Assembly (NCBI GenBank): GCA_017860455.1
Contig: JAGDMF010000010.1
Span: forward strand, 40,223 to 104,222
Length of the DNA: 64,000 nucleotides
DNA from: Bacteroidota bacterium
Lineage (GTDB): Bacteria > Bacteroidota > Bacteroidia > Bacteroidales > WCHB1-69
Direction of reading: 5' to 3'
Made by a program: the position numbers and the translations under genes. Each line of letters opens with the position of its first letter. Position 1 is the first letter of the stretch. Below, one piece after another: positions 18,166 to 29,121 of this stretch. The notes beneath the pieces were generated by a model. It had not been told where the DNA came from. It searched no databases and worked only from the letters and a program-made list of their open reading frames with translations.

Positions 18166-21100
18166 TAATCAAGAATTTATTAAACATAAAATTCACGAAT
18201 TTGTAAAGAAATATTATTTAAATAAACTTTACAAAGGGGTCGTTTTTTTTATTTTAATAACTTTAATTGTTTTTATCCTTTATACAACACTTGAATATTT
18301 TTCCTATTTAAATTCAACAGGAAGAGTTATTCTGTTTTATTCTTATCTCATTTTACTTTTACTAACCACAGGATTTTATTTGGTTTATCCACTAATTAAA
18401 TTGATAGGTTTAGGTGATCAAATCAATAAAGAAACGATTGCCAAATTAATCGGTACCTATTTTCCACAAATTGATGATAAGCTTCTAAACATATTTCAAC
18501 TTCAGGATTTAAAAGATCAAGGGAAATATAAAAGCTATGATCTTCTTTTATCAGCTATTGATACAAAAATTGAAGATATAAAACCATTCCCGTTTGTAAA
18601 GGCAATCCCATTTAAAAAAACTGGGAAATATGCGAAATGGGCTATTATCCCGGTCTTACTTTTGATTGCCATTTTTTCAATAAAAAGTGAAATCATAACA
18701 GAATCTACAAAAAGAATTGTACAGTATAATACTCATTTTGAGAAACCGGCACCCTATCAATTTGTTATTCAAAATAAAGAACTTATAACTTTTCAAAACG
18801 AAGATTATATTTTAAGTATTAAAGTTTCAGGAGATGAAACACCTAAAGAACTCTATATCAAATATAACGACAAAACTTTTAGATGTGTAAAAGTGAACAC
18901 CACCACTTTTAATTACACATTTTCAAATCTACAATGTTCTATTGATTTTCAAATGTTAACGGATGAAGTTACTTCTAAAGTTCAACAAATCAGAGTCTTA
19001 CCTAAACCAATAACTATAAGTTATACATTAGATTTAAAATACCCATCTTACTTAAATAAGAACAACGAACAGGTTGAAAATAATGGAGATATTACAATAC
19101 CGGAAGGCACTAAAGTTACCTGGACCGTTTATTCCAAAAACACTGAAAAACTCTATATTGTTCAAGATCAAGTTGTTAAACAGTTTGCTTCTGAAAAAGA
19201 TAAGTTTAGTTTTACAAAAGTGATTCAAAACAATTCAACTCTAACTTTTATAAATTCTAATCGTTTTTATACCAGTAAAGATAGTTTAACACATCACATT
19301 ACGGTCATAAAAGATCTTTTTCCTGAAATTTATACAGAAAATCAACAAGATTCACTATTTGCAGACCGTGTTTATTTTAAAGGAACCATCAAGGATGATT
19401 ATGGATTTTCACAGTTAAAATTTGTCTATACAAAAAGAAATAAAGAGGGTAATCTTTTAGAGCAAAACAAAGAGATTCAGATTCCACTTAACAAACAACA
19501 AAACATTCAGGATTTTTATTTTTATTTTGATGCTCCGTTATTACTATTAAATCCGGGAGATCAGATTGAATATTATTTTGAGATTAAGGATAATGATGGT
19601 GTAAATGGAGCAAAGGCTACCAAAACCGGTATTACAAAATTTGCGCTTAAAACGGCTGAAGAGATACAACAAGAGATTTCAGAGACTAGCAAAGAGACCA
19701 AAAGTGAGATTGAAAAATTGGTAAAAGAGTCTGAAGAATTAGTGAAAAACATCACGAAGTTTCAACAGCAAATGATCCAAAACAAGGATATTTCATGGCA
19801 AGACAAGAAGAAACTTGAATCTTTGATTAATCAATACAACGACATTAAACAACAAATCCAGGATATCAAAGAAAAACAGCAAAACAACAACATCAAAGAG
19901 GAGCGATACAAAGAGGTTAAAGATGAGATTTTAAAGAAACAGCAAGAGTTATTGAAAAGATTTGATGATATTCTTTCAGATGAAGTAAAAGAATTGTTGA
20001 AAAAAATGCAGGATTTAATGAATCAGATGAACAAAGAATCGGTTCAGCAGGCGATGGATAAGTTCAAAATGAATGCAGAAGAGATCAATAAACAATTGGA
20101 TCAGCAGCTTGAATTGTATAAATTATTAGAATTTGAGAAGAAATATCAAGATATTATAGACCAAACAAGAACCCTTTCAGAAGAACAGAAACAATTATCT
20201 CAACAAGTGGAACAAAAAGCAATATCCAAAGAGGAGTTGGCAAAGAAACAAGATGAGATCAATCAAAAGTTTGAAGCTTTACAAAAAGAGATGAATCAGC
20301 TTCAACAGATGAATAAAGGGATGGAAGATCCCATTAAGATGGAAGATAGGAAAGCTCAACAGCAAGATATTTCCAATGATTTGAATAATTCTAAGCAACA
20401 ATTAAACAAGAATAACAGATCAAAAGCAAAAGAGAGCCAACAATCTGCTGCAGAAAAGATGAATCAAATGGCTGATGAGATGGAACAAGAGAAAAATCAG
20501 CAGGAAAATGAAGATATTGCTGAAGATATTGAATCCCTTAGACAAATCATGGATAATTTGATGAAAGTATCATTTATGCAAGAGAATGTTTTGAAAAAGA
20601 CGCAAAGTACTTCACCAAAATCACCACAAGTATCCGATATTGTCAGAAATCAAAAAGAGATCAACGATTACATTAAAATGATTGAAGATTCTCTGTCAGC
20701 ACTAGCAAAAAGGCAAACATCTGTAAAGCCTTTTATTCAGAAAGAGCTTCAGAAAATCAAGGAGTACATCAGTACCTCCCAGCAACAATTGAATGATCGG
20801 TTTATGCAACAAGCCTCAAGTGGTCAGCAATTCACATTAACCTCCATAAACAATCTCACATTAATGCTAGCGGAATCCATGAAAGAGATGAAACAAAAGC
20901 AGAAGGAGAGCAATGGCAAATGTAATAAATCAGGGGGAAAATCTTCTTGTAGTAAGCCAGGAGGGAATAAGAGCAAACCGAAATCTGCGAGGGAAATGCA
21001 ACAACAGTTGAATAGACAAATGGAGGCTTTGAAGAGATCCATGGAAAATCCAAACCAACAAGGTCAAACAGGCAAACCAAACAATATCAGTGAACAATTT

Positions 21101-21508
21101 GCAAAAATGGCAGCACAACAGGAAGCGATCAGAAGAATGTTGCAGGAGTACAACGAAGAGTATAAAAGAGCAAATGGGGTAGGGGACAAAGCTGTTGAAC
21201 AAACGATTCGGGATATGGAAGCTACGGAGAAAGAATTAGTAAATCGTGTCATCAATCAACAAACGATAAACCGGCAAAAAAACATAGAAACGCGCTTACT
21301 GGAAAGTGAAAGAGCCGAGATGAAGAGAGAAAAAGAGGAGAAGAGGGAATCGACGGAAGCCCAACAAAAAACAAATCCAAATCCACCTAAAGAATGGAAT
21401 TTTGAAAAAGAAAAACAAAATCAAACAGAAATGTTAAAAACGATACCACCATCACTACAGTACTACTATAAAGAAAAAGCCAATCAATATTTTCATAATA
21501 TAGAATAG
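18158..21508 (+). CDS. DUF4175-family membrane protein
   Basis: N-terminal TM pair plus third TM; PITISYTLDLKYPSYLNK...; long Q/K/E-rich coiled-coil C-terminus; upstream of ATP-binding protein and ybeY as in other Bacteroidota. Confidence 0.8.
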   Translation: MTNNQEFIKHKIHEFVKKYYLNKLYKGVVFFILITLIVFILYTTLEYFSYLNSTGRVILFYSYLILLLLTTGFYLVYPLIKLIGLGDQINKETIAKLIGTYFPQIDDKLLNIFQLQDLKDQGKYKSYDLLLSAIDTKIEDIKPFPFVKAIPFKKTGKYAKWAIIPVLLLIAIFSIKSEIITESTKRIVQYNTHFEKPAPYQFVIQNKELITFQNEDYILSIKVSGDETPKELYIKYNDKTFRCVKVNTTTFNYTFSNLQCSIDFQMLTDEVTSKVQQIRVLPKPITISYTLDLKYPSYLNKNNEQVENNGDITIPEGTKVTWTVYSKNTEKLYIVQDQVVKQFASEKDKFSFTKVIQNNSTLTFINSNRFYTSKDSLTHHITVIKDLFPEIYTENQQDSLFADRVYFKGTIKDDYGFSQLKFVYTKRNKEGNLLEQNKEIQIPLNKQQNIQDFYFYFDAPLLLLNPGDQIEYYFEIKDNDGVNGAKATKTGITKFALKTAEEIQQEISETSKETKSEIEKLVKESEELVKNITKFQQQMIQNKDISWQDKKKLESLINQYNDIKQQIQDIKEKQQNNNIKEERYKEVKDEILKKQQELLKRFDDILSDEVKELLKKMQDLMNQMNKESVQQAMDKFKMNAEEINKQLDQQLELYKLLEFEKKYQDIIDQTRTLSEEQKQLSQQVEQKAISKEELAKKQDEINQKFEALQKEMNQLQQMNKGMEDPIKMEDRKAQQQDISNDLNNSKQQLNKNNRSKAKESQQSAAEKMNQMADEMEQEKNQQENEDIAEDIESLRQIMDNLMKVSFMQENVLKKTQSTSPKSPQVSDIVRNQKEINDYIKMIEDSLSALAKRQTSVKPFIQKELQKIKEYISTSQQQLNDRFMQQASSGQQFTLTSINNLTLMLAESMKEMKQKQKESNGKCNKSGGKSSCSKPGGNKSKPKSAREMQQQLNRQMEALKRSMENPNQQGQTGKPNNISEQFAKMAAQQEAIRRMLQEYNEEYKRANGVGDKAVEQTIRDMEATEKELVNRVINQQTINRQKNIETRLLESERAEMKREKEEKRESTEAQQKTNPNPPKEWNFEKEKQNQTEMLKTIPPSLQYYYKEKANQYFHNIE

Positions 21509-21510
21509 AT

Positions 21511-21945
21511 ATGTATTATTTTGAATTACCTGAAATGTCCCTAAGTGAAGCTTTTCAAGCAAACTTAGCATTAATTGAAGAGATCACTCAACAGTACTCT
21601 TTAGAAAATTATTTTGGAACGATTAGTACAGCGACGCATGAGTTTCTGAATATCATTTCAAAAACAACAAAAGGGGAACACGTATCCTTATCAGCGGGTT
21701 ACATTTTGGAAAATGACACATTTTTTGCTCATTTTGAAGTATCCGGAACGTTGTTATCTTTACCAACCCTTTTTGAAGAGGGAAAGGAGTTTTCTTCAAT
21801 TAAGATCGTATTAATGTTAATTGATGAAGTTTCCTATACACAGGACAAGAAAGGGATATCCTTTGCGTTCCACGTGAAACAGGAAACACAAACACATACT
21901 ATTCAAACAAATAAAGAGATATCCTACCATAAATCTACCAAATGA
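21511..21945 (+). CDS. ATP-binding (GHKL-like) regulatory protein
   Basis: 144-aa; position between DUF4175 and ybeY; HEFLNIISKTTKGEHVSLSAGY similar to the histidine-kinase-like ATPase fold. Confidence 0.5.
   Translation: MYYFELPEMSLSEAFQANLALIEEITQQYSLENYFGTISTATHEFLNIISKTTKGEHVSLSAGYILENDTFFAHFEVSGTLLSLPTLFEEGKEFSSIKIVLMLIDEVSYTQDKKGISFAFHVKQETQTHTIQTNKEISYHKSTK
21866..21881. promoter_or_regulatory. parS-like site (14/16)
   Basis: CGTTCCACGTGAAACA versus parS consensus TGTTTCACGTGAAACA. Confidence 0.4.
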
Positions 21946-23195
21946 TAAAAAAAATATTTTTTAATTTTGTTCTATCCGTTTTCATTATTGGATTACAGGC
22001 ACAGGATGTAAAAGTTTTGTTTATTGGAAATAGTTATACAGCTGTAAACGATCTACCCAATCTATTTAAAAATCTGGCATTATCTACAGGCGATCACATT
22101 ACTATTAGTTCAAATACACCAGGTGGATCAACCTTTCAAAACCACTGCTCCAATCAATCTGCTACTTTAATTCAGCAAGGTGGCTGGGATTATGTGGTTT
22201 TGCAGGAACAAAGTCAACTTCCTTCGTTTCCCATTTCTCAGGTACAAACACAATGTTTTCCTTACGCTACTCAGTTAAATCAGATGGTAGAAACGAATAG
22301 TCCTTGTGGGGAAACTGTTTTTTATATGACATGGGGAAGAAAGTACGGAGATCCTGATAATGCAGGTTCATTTCCTCCCTTAGCGACTTATGAAGGGATG
22401 GACAGTTTGTTATATGAGAGATATATGCAAATGACACAGGATAACAATGCGATAGTATCGCCGGTTGGTAGAGTTTGGAGATACCTCAGAACAAATCATC
22501 CTGAAATTGAATTATATGATTCAGACAATAGTCATCCTTCGTTAGCCGGATCTTATGCTGCAGCATGCTCTTTTTATACAACCATTTTAAGAAAAGATCC
22601 CACTTTAACAACATATAACCCCGGAATCACCCCAAACGTTGCTCAAATCATTCAAAATGCGGTAAAAGCAGTTGTTTTCGATACCCTATCAATGTGGTAT
22701 ATTGGAGAACGAAATTTGACAGCTGATTTTAGTTATAATAATATCATCGGATTTTCCAATCTTTCACTAAACACAAATAATACGACAACGTATTATTGGG
22801 ATTTTGGTAATGGTGATTATTCGACAGACATGAATCCTACTTACAACTACAATTCAAACGGAGTTTATATGGTTCGATTAACAGCAACAGATTCATGTGG
22901 ACAAGAGAGTACCATTGAAAAGGAGATTACGGCTGAAGTCGTTCAGGTAAAAGATTTTGAATCGAATTTTCTGATCTATCCCAATCCGGTAATCACAAAT
23001 TTAAATGTTGAAAATAGAAGATCAGAAAATAGTTTTTATATTCAAATAATTGATATAGCAGGAAAGATTGTTTTCGAAAAAAGCTCAAAATCAAATATGG
23101 AAACAATAGAACTGTCCTATTTAAAACCGGGTATTTATATCATCAAATTTGAAGAAAACGGTAAAGTTACCTATTCAAAAATAATTAAACAATAG
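21942..23195 (+). CDS. Secreted SGNH/DUF4886-like protein with PKD domain and T9SS sorting domain
   Basis: VKVLFIGNSYTAVNDLPNLF; DYVVLQEQSQLP; DNSHPSLAGSYAAACSFY; PKD (YYWDFGNGDYSTDMNPTYNYNSNGVYMVRLTATD); C-terminal FLIYPNPV...SKIIKQ. Confidence 0.85.
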   Translation: MIKKIFFNFVLSVFIIGLQAQDVKVLFIGNSYTAVNDLPNLFKNLALSTGDHITISSNTPGGSTFQNHCSNQSATLIQQGGWDYVVLQEQSQLPSFPISQVQTQCFPYATQLNQMVETNSPCGETVFYMTWGRKYGDPDNAGSFPPLATYEGMDSLLYERYMQMTQDNNAIVSPVGRVWRYLRTNHPEIELYDSDNSHPSLAGSYAAACSFYTTILRKDPTLTTYNPGITPNVAQIIQNAVKAVVFDTLSMWYIGERNLTADFSYNNIIGFSNLSLNTNNTTTYYWDFGNGDYSTDMNPTYNYNSNGVYMVRLTATDSCGQESTIEKEITAEVVQVKDFESNFLIYPNPVITNLNVENRRSENSFYIQIIDIAGKIVFEKSSKSNMETIELSYLKPGIYIIKFEENGKVTYSKIIKQ

Positions 23196-23197
23196 AT

Positions 23198-23617
23198 ATG
23201 ATTTTATTCCATTTTGAAACAGATTTAAAATTACAAAATAAATTGTTATTCAAAAAATGGATTCAATTTTTCATTAGACAATTGGGTAAAAAGGTTGGAG
23301 AGGTGAACTATATTTTTTGTACGGATGAATATCTGCATGAGTTAAATGTAAAATATTTAAATCACGATACTTTGACCGATATTATCACTTTTGATTATTC
23401 TGAAAACAATCTGTTACATGGAGATATTTTTATAAGTATTGACAGGGTGAAGGAGAATAGTGAAAAATTTAAAATAAATTTTCAGGAAGAGTTGAAACGA
23501 GTAATAGCTCATGGCGTATTACATTTAGCAGGTTTTAAAGATAAGAAAAAAGAGGATAAGGCTATAATGAGAATCCAGGAAGATCGTGCTTTAGAACTGT
23601 TTAATAAAGTGCTTTAA
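23198..23617 (+). CDS. ybeY: Endoribonuclease YbeY
   Basis: LNHDTLTDIITFDYS; RVIAHGVLHLAGFKDKKKED (HGxLHLxGxxH-like motif). Confidence 0.93.
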   Translation: MILFHFETDLKLQNKLLFKKWIQFFIRQLGKKVGEVNYIFCTDEYLHELNVKYLNHDTLTDIITFDYSENNLLHGDIFISIDRVKENSEKFKINFQEELKRVIAHGVLHLAGFKDKKKEDKAIMRIQEDRALELFNKVL

Positions 23618-23654
23618 ATTTTGTAACTAATAGATAGAACGAAACATAGATACA

Positions 23655-23670
23655 TGTTTCACGGGAAACA
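23655..23670. promoter_or_regulatory. parS-like site (15/16)
   Basis: TGTTTCACGGGAAACA versus TGTTTCACGTGAAACA; ends 2 nt before the mnmG ATG. Confidence 0.55.
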
Positions 23671-23672
23671 AT

Positions 23673-25541
23673 ATGAAACTTGAATACGATATAGTGGTTG
23701 TTGGTGCCGGTCATGCCGGATGTGAAGCTGCAATGGCTGCAGCCAAAATGGGTTCAAAAACTTTACTTATCACAATGAACCTGGCATTGGTTGCACAAAT
23801 GTCATGTAATCCCGCTATGGGAGGGATAGCAAAAGGACAAATTGTGAGAGAGATTGATGCTTTGGGAGGGTTTTCCGGGATCGTTACAGATCATACAATG
23901 GTACAATTTAGAATGCTGAATAGATCTAAAGGTCCTGCAATGTGGAGTCCAAGAGCTCAAAATGATAAATATGCTTTTTCTTTTTATTGGAAACAGATTC
24001 TAGAAAATCAAGAAAATCTCGATTTAAGACAAGATATTGTTGATCAAATATTGATAAAAAATCAAAAAGTTTATGGGGTCAAAACGGTGCAAGGATTAGA
24101 AGTTTTAACCCAAAAACTGATATTAACCAACGGAACATTTCTAAATGGAAAGATTCATATTGGAGAAATAAATTTTCCGGGAGGAAGAATGGGAGAACAA
24201 AATGCTCCTAAAATTTCCGATCAACTGAAAGAGGAAGGCTTAACTGTAAAACAACTTAAAACAGGCACTCCTGTAAGAATTGATGGAAGAACTATTGATT
24301 TTTCTCAATTGATTGAACAACCGGGAGATGATCATCCTGCGAAATTTTCGTTTACTGAAACACCAAAATTGACCAATCAATTAAGTTGCTGGATCACTTA
24401 TACCGATCAGGAAGTTCATGATATCCTTAGAACAGGATTTTATGCATCGCCTATGTTCCAGGGAAGAATAAAAGGTGTTGGACCCAGATATTGTCCATCC
24501 ATTGAAGATAAAATTGAACGGTTTTCGGATAGAGATCGGCATCAGTTGTTTATAGAGCCGGAAGGAAGATCAACCAACGAATATTACTTAAACGGTTTCT
24601 CATCATCACTCCCAGAAGATGTTCAGATAAAAGCATTAAAACGAATTAAAGGTTTAGAAAATGCTAAAGTACTCAGACCCGGTTATGCCATTGAATATGA
24701 TTATTTTGATCCAACGGAACTTTATAACACACTGGAATCCAAAATGTTAGCAAATTTGTATTTAGCTGGCCAAATAAATGGAACAACTGGATATGAAGAA
24801 GCAGCTTGTCAAGGACTCATGGCAGGAATCAATGCACATTTAGCTTTGCAAGAAAAAGATCCACTTGTATTAAGTAGATCGGAAGCGTATATAGGAGTAC
24901 TGATAGATGACCTGACAACAAAAGGAGTTGAAGATCCCTATAGAATGTTTACATCAAGAGCAGAATACCGTATTTTATTAAGACAAGACAATGCTGATTT
25001 TCGTTTGACACCGGTTGGACATAAAATAGGGTTAATCACTAATGACAGATTAGTAAAATTGGATCAAAAATATTCCAAACAAAATGAGTTGATTCAGTTT
25101 TTAAACAACACTCCAATTGGACCTGTAGAAGTGAATGACTATTTAAATGAAAGGGAAACACCTCTTTTAACTCAAAAAGTCAAAATAGCCTCATTACTTT
25201 TACGACCACAGGTTGAGCTTAAAAATTTAATAGAAATATCTGATTCAGCAAAAAGTTTTATCCAATCTCAAAATATAGAACAAGAGATTATTGAAAATGT
25301 GGAGATTGCTATCAAGTACGAAAGTTATATCAAAAAAGAGGAGGAGCTGGCCAACAAGATGCAATTGTTGGATCATATAAAAATTCCCAAACAAATCAAT
25401 TATAAAGAGATCTCATCTTTGTCATTGGAAGCTCGAGACAAACTCACAAAAGTTCAACCACAAAATTTGGGACAAGCATCCAGAATTAGTGGAGTAAACC
25501 CATCAGATATTGCAATTTTAATGGTTTTAATCAATAAATAG
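23673..25541 (+). CDS. mnmG: tRNA uridine-5-carboxymethylaminomethyl modification enzyme MnmG
   Basis: [61 protein letters not shown]. Confidence 0.98.
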   Translation: MKLEYDIVVVGAGHAGCEAAMAAAKMGSKTLLITMNLALVAQMSCNPAMGGIAKGQIVREIDALGGFSGIVTDHTMVQFRMLNRSKGPAMWSPRAQNDKYAFSFYWKQILENQENLDLRQDIVDQILIKNQKVYGVKTVQGLEVLTQKLILTNGTFLNGKIHIGEINFPGGRMGEQNAPKISDQLKEEGLTVKQLKTGTPVRIDGRTIDFSQLIEQPGDDHPAKFSFTETPKLTNQLSCWITYTDQEVHDILRTGFYASPMFQGRIKGVGPRYCPSIEDKIERFSDRDRHQLFIEPEGRSTNEYYLNGFSSSLPEDVQIKALKRIKGLENAKVLRPGYAIEYDYFDPTELYNTLESKMLANLYLAGQINGTTGYEEAACQGLMAGINAHLALQEKDPLVLSRSEAYIGVLIDDLTTKGVEDPYRMFTSRAEYRILLRQDNADFRLTPVGHKIGLITNDRLVKLDQKYSKQNELIQFLNNTPIGPVEVNDYLNERETPLLTQKVKIASLLLRPQVELKNLIEISDSAKSFIQSQNIEQEIIENVEIAIKYESYIKKEEELANKMQLLDHIKIPKQINYKEISSLSLEARDKLTKVQPQNLGQASRISGVNPSDIAILMVLINK

Positions 25542-26133
25542 TGTAAGTATCTAATTAACAAATAGATACAAAAACACGATTTAAGACACAAAAAATTTAT
25601 TTTAATATCGGGGTTCCACAATGGGTTAAAACCTCTTAAAATCGAAATTTTTAAGTTTTTTATATTTTGGGTAGGTTTTAAGGAGTGTTACGGGGAGATA
25701 ATTTTTAGTAGTTATGAAATAAACTTTCCGACGAAGCACAAAAATTATATTCTAATATTTGTAGGTTTTTATTTTTGATAAAATTTTGTATAAAACGATT
25801 ATATAAATTTTTTCATTTTTACATCATAACGAAAACCGTATTTTATTAGAATATAGTCCTTCGTCCTATATCTTAAATTAGGTCTATGATTTTTGTTCCC
25901 TGGAGATCAAGATTCGTTTATTAATAGTGAAATCAAAAGGGTTTCTAATGTATATTATGTCAAAAAAACGCAGAAAATGATACATTAAAATTCAAAAATG
26001 TAAAAAAATTTACAAAACTGATAAAGAATGAAATAACTTTTAACAATTATTAAAAGCTAAAATACAGTAATTCAGATAGATAAAAAATTATTAAAAAAAT
26101 TTTAAAAAATTAATTTTGAAATTAATTTTTTCT

Positions 26134-26141
26134 TATTTTTG
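26134..26141 (+). promoter_or_regulatory. Bacteroidota -7 promoter element TATTTTTG
   Basis: TAnnTTTG match 27 nt upstream of ATG at 26169. Confidence 0.45.
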
Positions 26142-26168
26142 TCCATAATCACACTAAAGATAAAGCAT

Positions 26169-26939
26169 ATGAAAGTAATCACTACATTTTTTTTCATTGA
26201 GAATAACGATTTAGAGAGAATTGTTATTGAAACAGTTAATAGTTTTAAAGGAATTGAAATTATGGAATGTGTTTCCGATAAATATTCCTTTTTAGAACGA
26301 ATAGGTGCCAAAATGCCTGATATTGTTTTTATGGAGATTAATGATCAGGTAGATCAAAAATTACAAATTTTTGATATGATCAACAAACCATTATTTCCAA
26401 TTGCCATTGCTTCTGATGAATCATTTGCACAACGATTGATGGATAAAGGTTTTTTTGATGTAATTTCAGGATCCATTACCAAAGAACTTTTGGCTAGTAA
26501 AATTTATAAAATTTTTAAAATGACAAAAGATATTGTAGAAAGGTTTAACACCAACTTAATAGTATCTTCTCCAAAAAATGAATATGTTAAAAAATATCTA
26601 ACAAAAAGTGTCCAATCAGAATATGTTTATTTAAAATACAAAATGACTCGGGTAAAAGTTCCCATTGAAGAGATCTTATATATTTCCAATATTAAAGAGT
26701 TTATAATCGTCGTAACAGAAAGTGGTAGGAAATTATTTCATCAGGGTTCTCTCAAAAGATTATTAGAGATTTTACCTGGTGATCAAATTATAAGAATCAA
26801 CAACACTACTGCCTTAAACTATAAAAAGGTGGAGCAAATTTATCACAACAGCGTAACTGTTGGATCACAAAAATTCAAAGTATCAAGACTTTACAGTAAT
26901 AAACTTAAAGAATTATTAAAGTTAAAGCAATTGGGTTAA
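26169..26939 (+). CDS. LytTR-domain response-regulator-like transcription factor
   Basis: C-terminal LKYKMTRVKVPIEEILYISNIKEFIIVVTESGRKLFHQGSLKRLLEILPGDQIIRINNTTALNYKKVEQI LytTR signature; N-terminal receiver-like. Start chosen at second Met, downstream of the -7 element. Confidence 0.85.
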   Translation: MKVITTFFFIENNDLERIVIETVNSFKGIEIMECVSDKYSFLERIGAKMPDIVFMEINDQVDQKLQIFDMINKPLFPIAIASDESFAQRLMDKGFFDVISGSITKELLASKIYKIFKMTKDIVERFNTNLIVSSPKNEYVKKYLTKSVQSEYVYLKYKMTRVKVPIEEILYISNIKEFIIVVTESGRKLFHQGSLKRLLEILPGDQIIRINNTTALNYKKVEQIYHNSVTVGSQKFKVSRLYSNKLKELLKLKQLG

Positions 26940-27298
26940 AATCGGGAAGTCACACTTACAGAATTTACTTTACCACCAATTGACGGATTTAATTTATATA
27001 CAGTCACTTCAGCATGAATTACGGTCGGGTATTGAGTTTGAATCATTTGAAGTATTTGTAAACAGATGGTTTCCAGAATATTAACAGGATGATTCATGAT
27101 TTTTTTAATATCCTGATATACAGACTGATAATTGATGGTTTTTTTCAGATCATCATTTTTTGCAGCTTCAAGGGTATCTGTTGTTAATTTTAAATCCACT
27201 TTAAAACGGGTACCAATGATTTTTTCTTCAGCAAAACAGCCATGAAGAGCATAAAACTCCATTCCGGTAAGTACGATTTCACTAACCAATTTATCCAT
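26936..27298 (-). CDS. folB: Dihydroneopterin aldolase
   Basis: IVLTGMEFYALHGCFAEEKIIGTRFKVDL; start chosen at MDKLVSEI (ORF opens upstream inside typA). Confidence 0.92.
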   Translation of the reverse strand: MDKLVSEIVLTGMEFYALHGCFAEEKIIGTRFKVDLKLTTDTLEAAKNDDLKKTINYQSVYQDIKKIMNHPVNILETICLQILQMIQTQYPTVIHAEVTVYKLNPSIGGKVNSVSVTSRF

Positions 27299-29105
27299 TA
27301 TTTTGTTGTTTATTAGCTCTTTTTCTTTCGTTTTCATCTAAGAGAATTTTTCTCAGACGAAGATTTCTGGGTGTTATTTCAAGATACTCATCTTTGTTAA
27401 TCAGTTCCATATATTCTTCTAACGATAATTTAATAGCGGGAGCTATTCTCATTTTTTCATCAGATCCGGAAGCTCTCATGTTTGATAATTTCTTTGATTT
27501 ACAAACATTTACAACTAAATCATCCTGACGAATCGATTCACCAATCACTTGACCGGCATAAACCTGATCACCCGGATCAATATAGAAAGCACCTCTATCT
27601 TGAAGTTTATCAATAGAATATGCATAAGCCTGACCTGTTTCCATTGCAATTAAAGCACCGGCGTGACGACCGGGAATATCACCTTTCCAGGGTTGGAATT
27701 CGATAAAACGATGAGACATAATAGCTTCCCCTTCTGTTGCGGTTAAAATTTGGTTTCTTAAACCAATTATCCCTCTGGAAGGAATCAAAAAATCTAAGTG
27801 AATTCTATCATTAATTGTTTCTAACGAGATCAGTTCACCTCTTTTTCTGGACACATAATCGATCACTCTACTTTGAAATTCTTCAGGTACAAGAACAGTT
27901 AATTGTTCAACAGGTTCATGAGTTACACCATCTACCTCTTTTAAAATAACCTGAGGTTGACCCACTTGTAATTCGTATCCTTCTCTTCTCATGGTTTCAA
28001 TCAGAATCGATAAGTGTAAAATACCACGACCATACACATTCATCATGTCAGGAGAATCTGTTTCCTGAATTCTCATTGCCAGGTTTTTCTCTAATTCTCC
28101 AAATAATCTATCTCTTAAGTGTCTGGAAGTAACATATTTACCATCTTGTCCAAAGAAAGGAGAAGTGTTGATTGTAAACAACATACTCATTGTTGGTTCA
28201 TCAATTTTAAGAGGGGTTAATTGTTCAGGAGTTTCATAATCAGCTACGGTATCACCAATTTCAAAATCATCCAAACCTAAAATGGCACAAATTTCACCGG
28301 GATAAACAGTCTCTTTCATTTTCTCTTTTCCCAACCCTTCAAAAACATACAGTTCTTTCACTTTGTTTGGAATGACTGTACCATCTCTTTTCACCAAAGA
28401 TACATTTTGACCCCAGGTCAATGTACCCCTTTTCAATTTTCCAATAGCAATCCGACCAACATAAGAGGAGTAATCAAGAGAGGAGATCATCATTTGTAAG
28501 TTGCCCTCTTCCGGATGCATGGAGGGAATATGTTCTACAATTTGATCTAATAAAAAAGCAATATCAGTGGTTGGATTTTTCCAGTCAGGTCCCATCCAGC
28601 CATTTTTAGCTGATCCATAAACAGTTGGGAAATCCAATTGATCATCATTAGCACCTAAGTTAAACATCAATTCAAAAACTGCTTCTTGAGTATAATCAGG
28701 ATTACAATTGGGTTTATCCACTTTATTGATAACTACGATTGGTTTTAATCCCAATTCGATCGCTTTTTGAGTAACAAAACGGGTTTGAGGCATGGGACCT
28801 TCAAAGGCATCTACTACCAGAAGAACACCATCTGCCATATTTAAAACTCTTTCCACTTCACCACCAAAGTCACTATGCCCGGGAGTGTCAATCACATTAA
28901 TTTTACAATCTTTGTATCTTACTGAAACATTTTTTGATAAAATAGTGATCCCTCTTTCCCTTTCTAAGTCATTGCTGTCCAATAACAAATCTTGAACTTG
29001 TTGATTCGCTCTAAATAGATTTGATTGATATAAAATTCTGTCAACCAATGTGGTTTTTCCATGGTCAACATGGGCAATAATGGCAATGTTTTTAATTTTT
29101 TGCAT
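27291..29105 (-). CDS. typA: Translational GTPase TypA/BipA
   Basis: IAIIAHVDHGKTTLVDRILYQS; DTPGHSDFGGEVERVL; NKVDKP; GRGILHLSILIETMRREGYE. Confidence 0.98.
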   Translation of the reverse strand: MQKIKNIAIIAHVDHGKTTLVDRILYQSNLFRANQQVQDLLLDSNDLERERGITILSKNVSVRYKDCKINVIDTPGHSDFGGEVERVLNMADGVLLVVDAFEGPMPQTRFVTQKAIELGLKPIVVINKVDKPNCNPDYTQEAVFELMFNLGANDDQLDFPTVYGSAKNGWMGPDWKNPTTDIAFLLDQIVEHIPSMHPEEGNLQMMISSLDYSSYVGRIAIGKLKRGTLTWGQNVSLVKRDGTVIPNKVKELYVFEGLGKEKMKETVYPGEICAILGLDDFEIGDTVADYETPEQLTPLKIDEPTMSMLFTINTSPFFGQDGKYVTSRHLRDRLFGELEKNLAMRIQETDSPDMMNVYGRGILHLSILIETMRREGYELQVGQPQVILKEVDGVTHEPVEQLTVLVPEEFQSRVIDYVSRKRGELISLETINDRIHLDFLIPSRGIIGLRNQILTATEGEAIMSHRFIEFQPWKGDIPGRHAGALIAMETGQAYAYSIDKLQDRGAFYIDPGDQVYAGQVIGESIRQDDLVVNVCKSKKLSNMRASGSDEKMRIAPAIKLSLEEYMELINKDEYLEITPRNLRLRKILLDENERKRANKQQNNG

Positions 29106-29121
29106 GTATATATATAATAAG

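Noticed and set aside
20824-21255. Antisense ORFs over the DUF4175 C-terminus
   Set aside because: Leu/Cys-rich frames produced by antisense of Q/K-rich codons; not credible.
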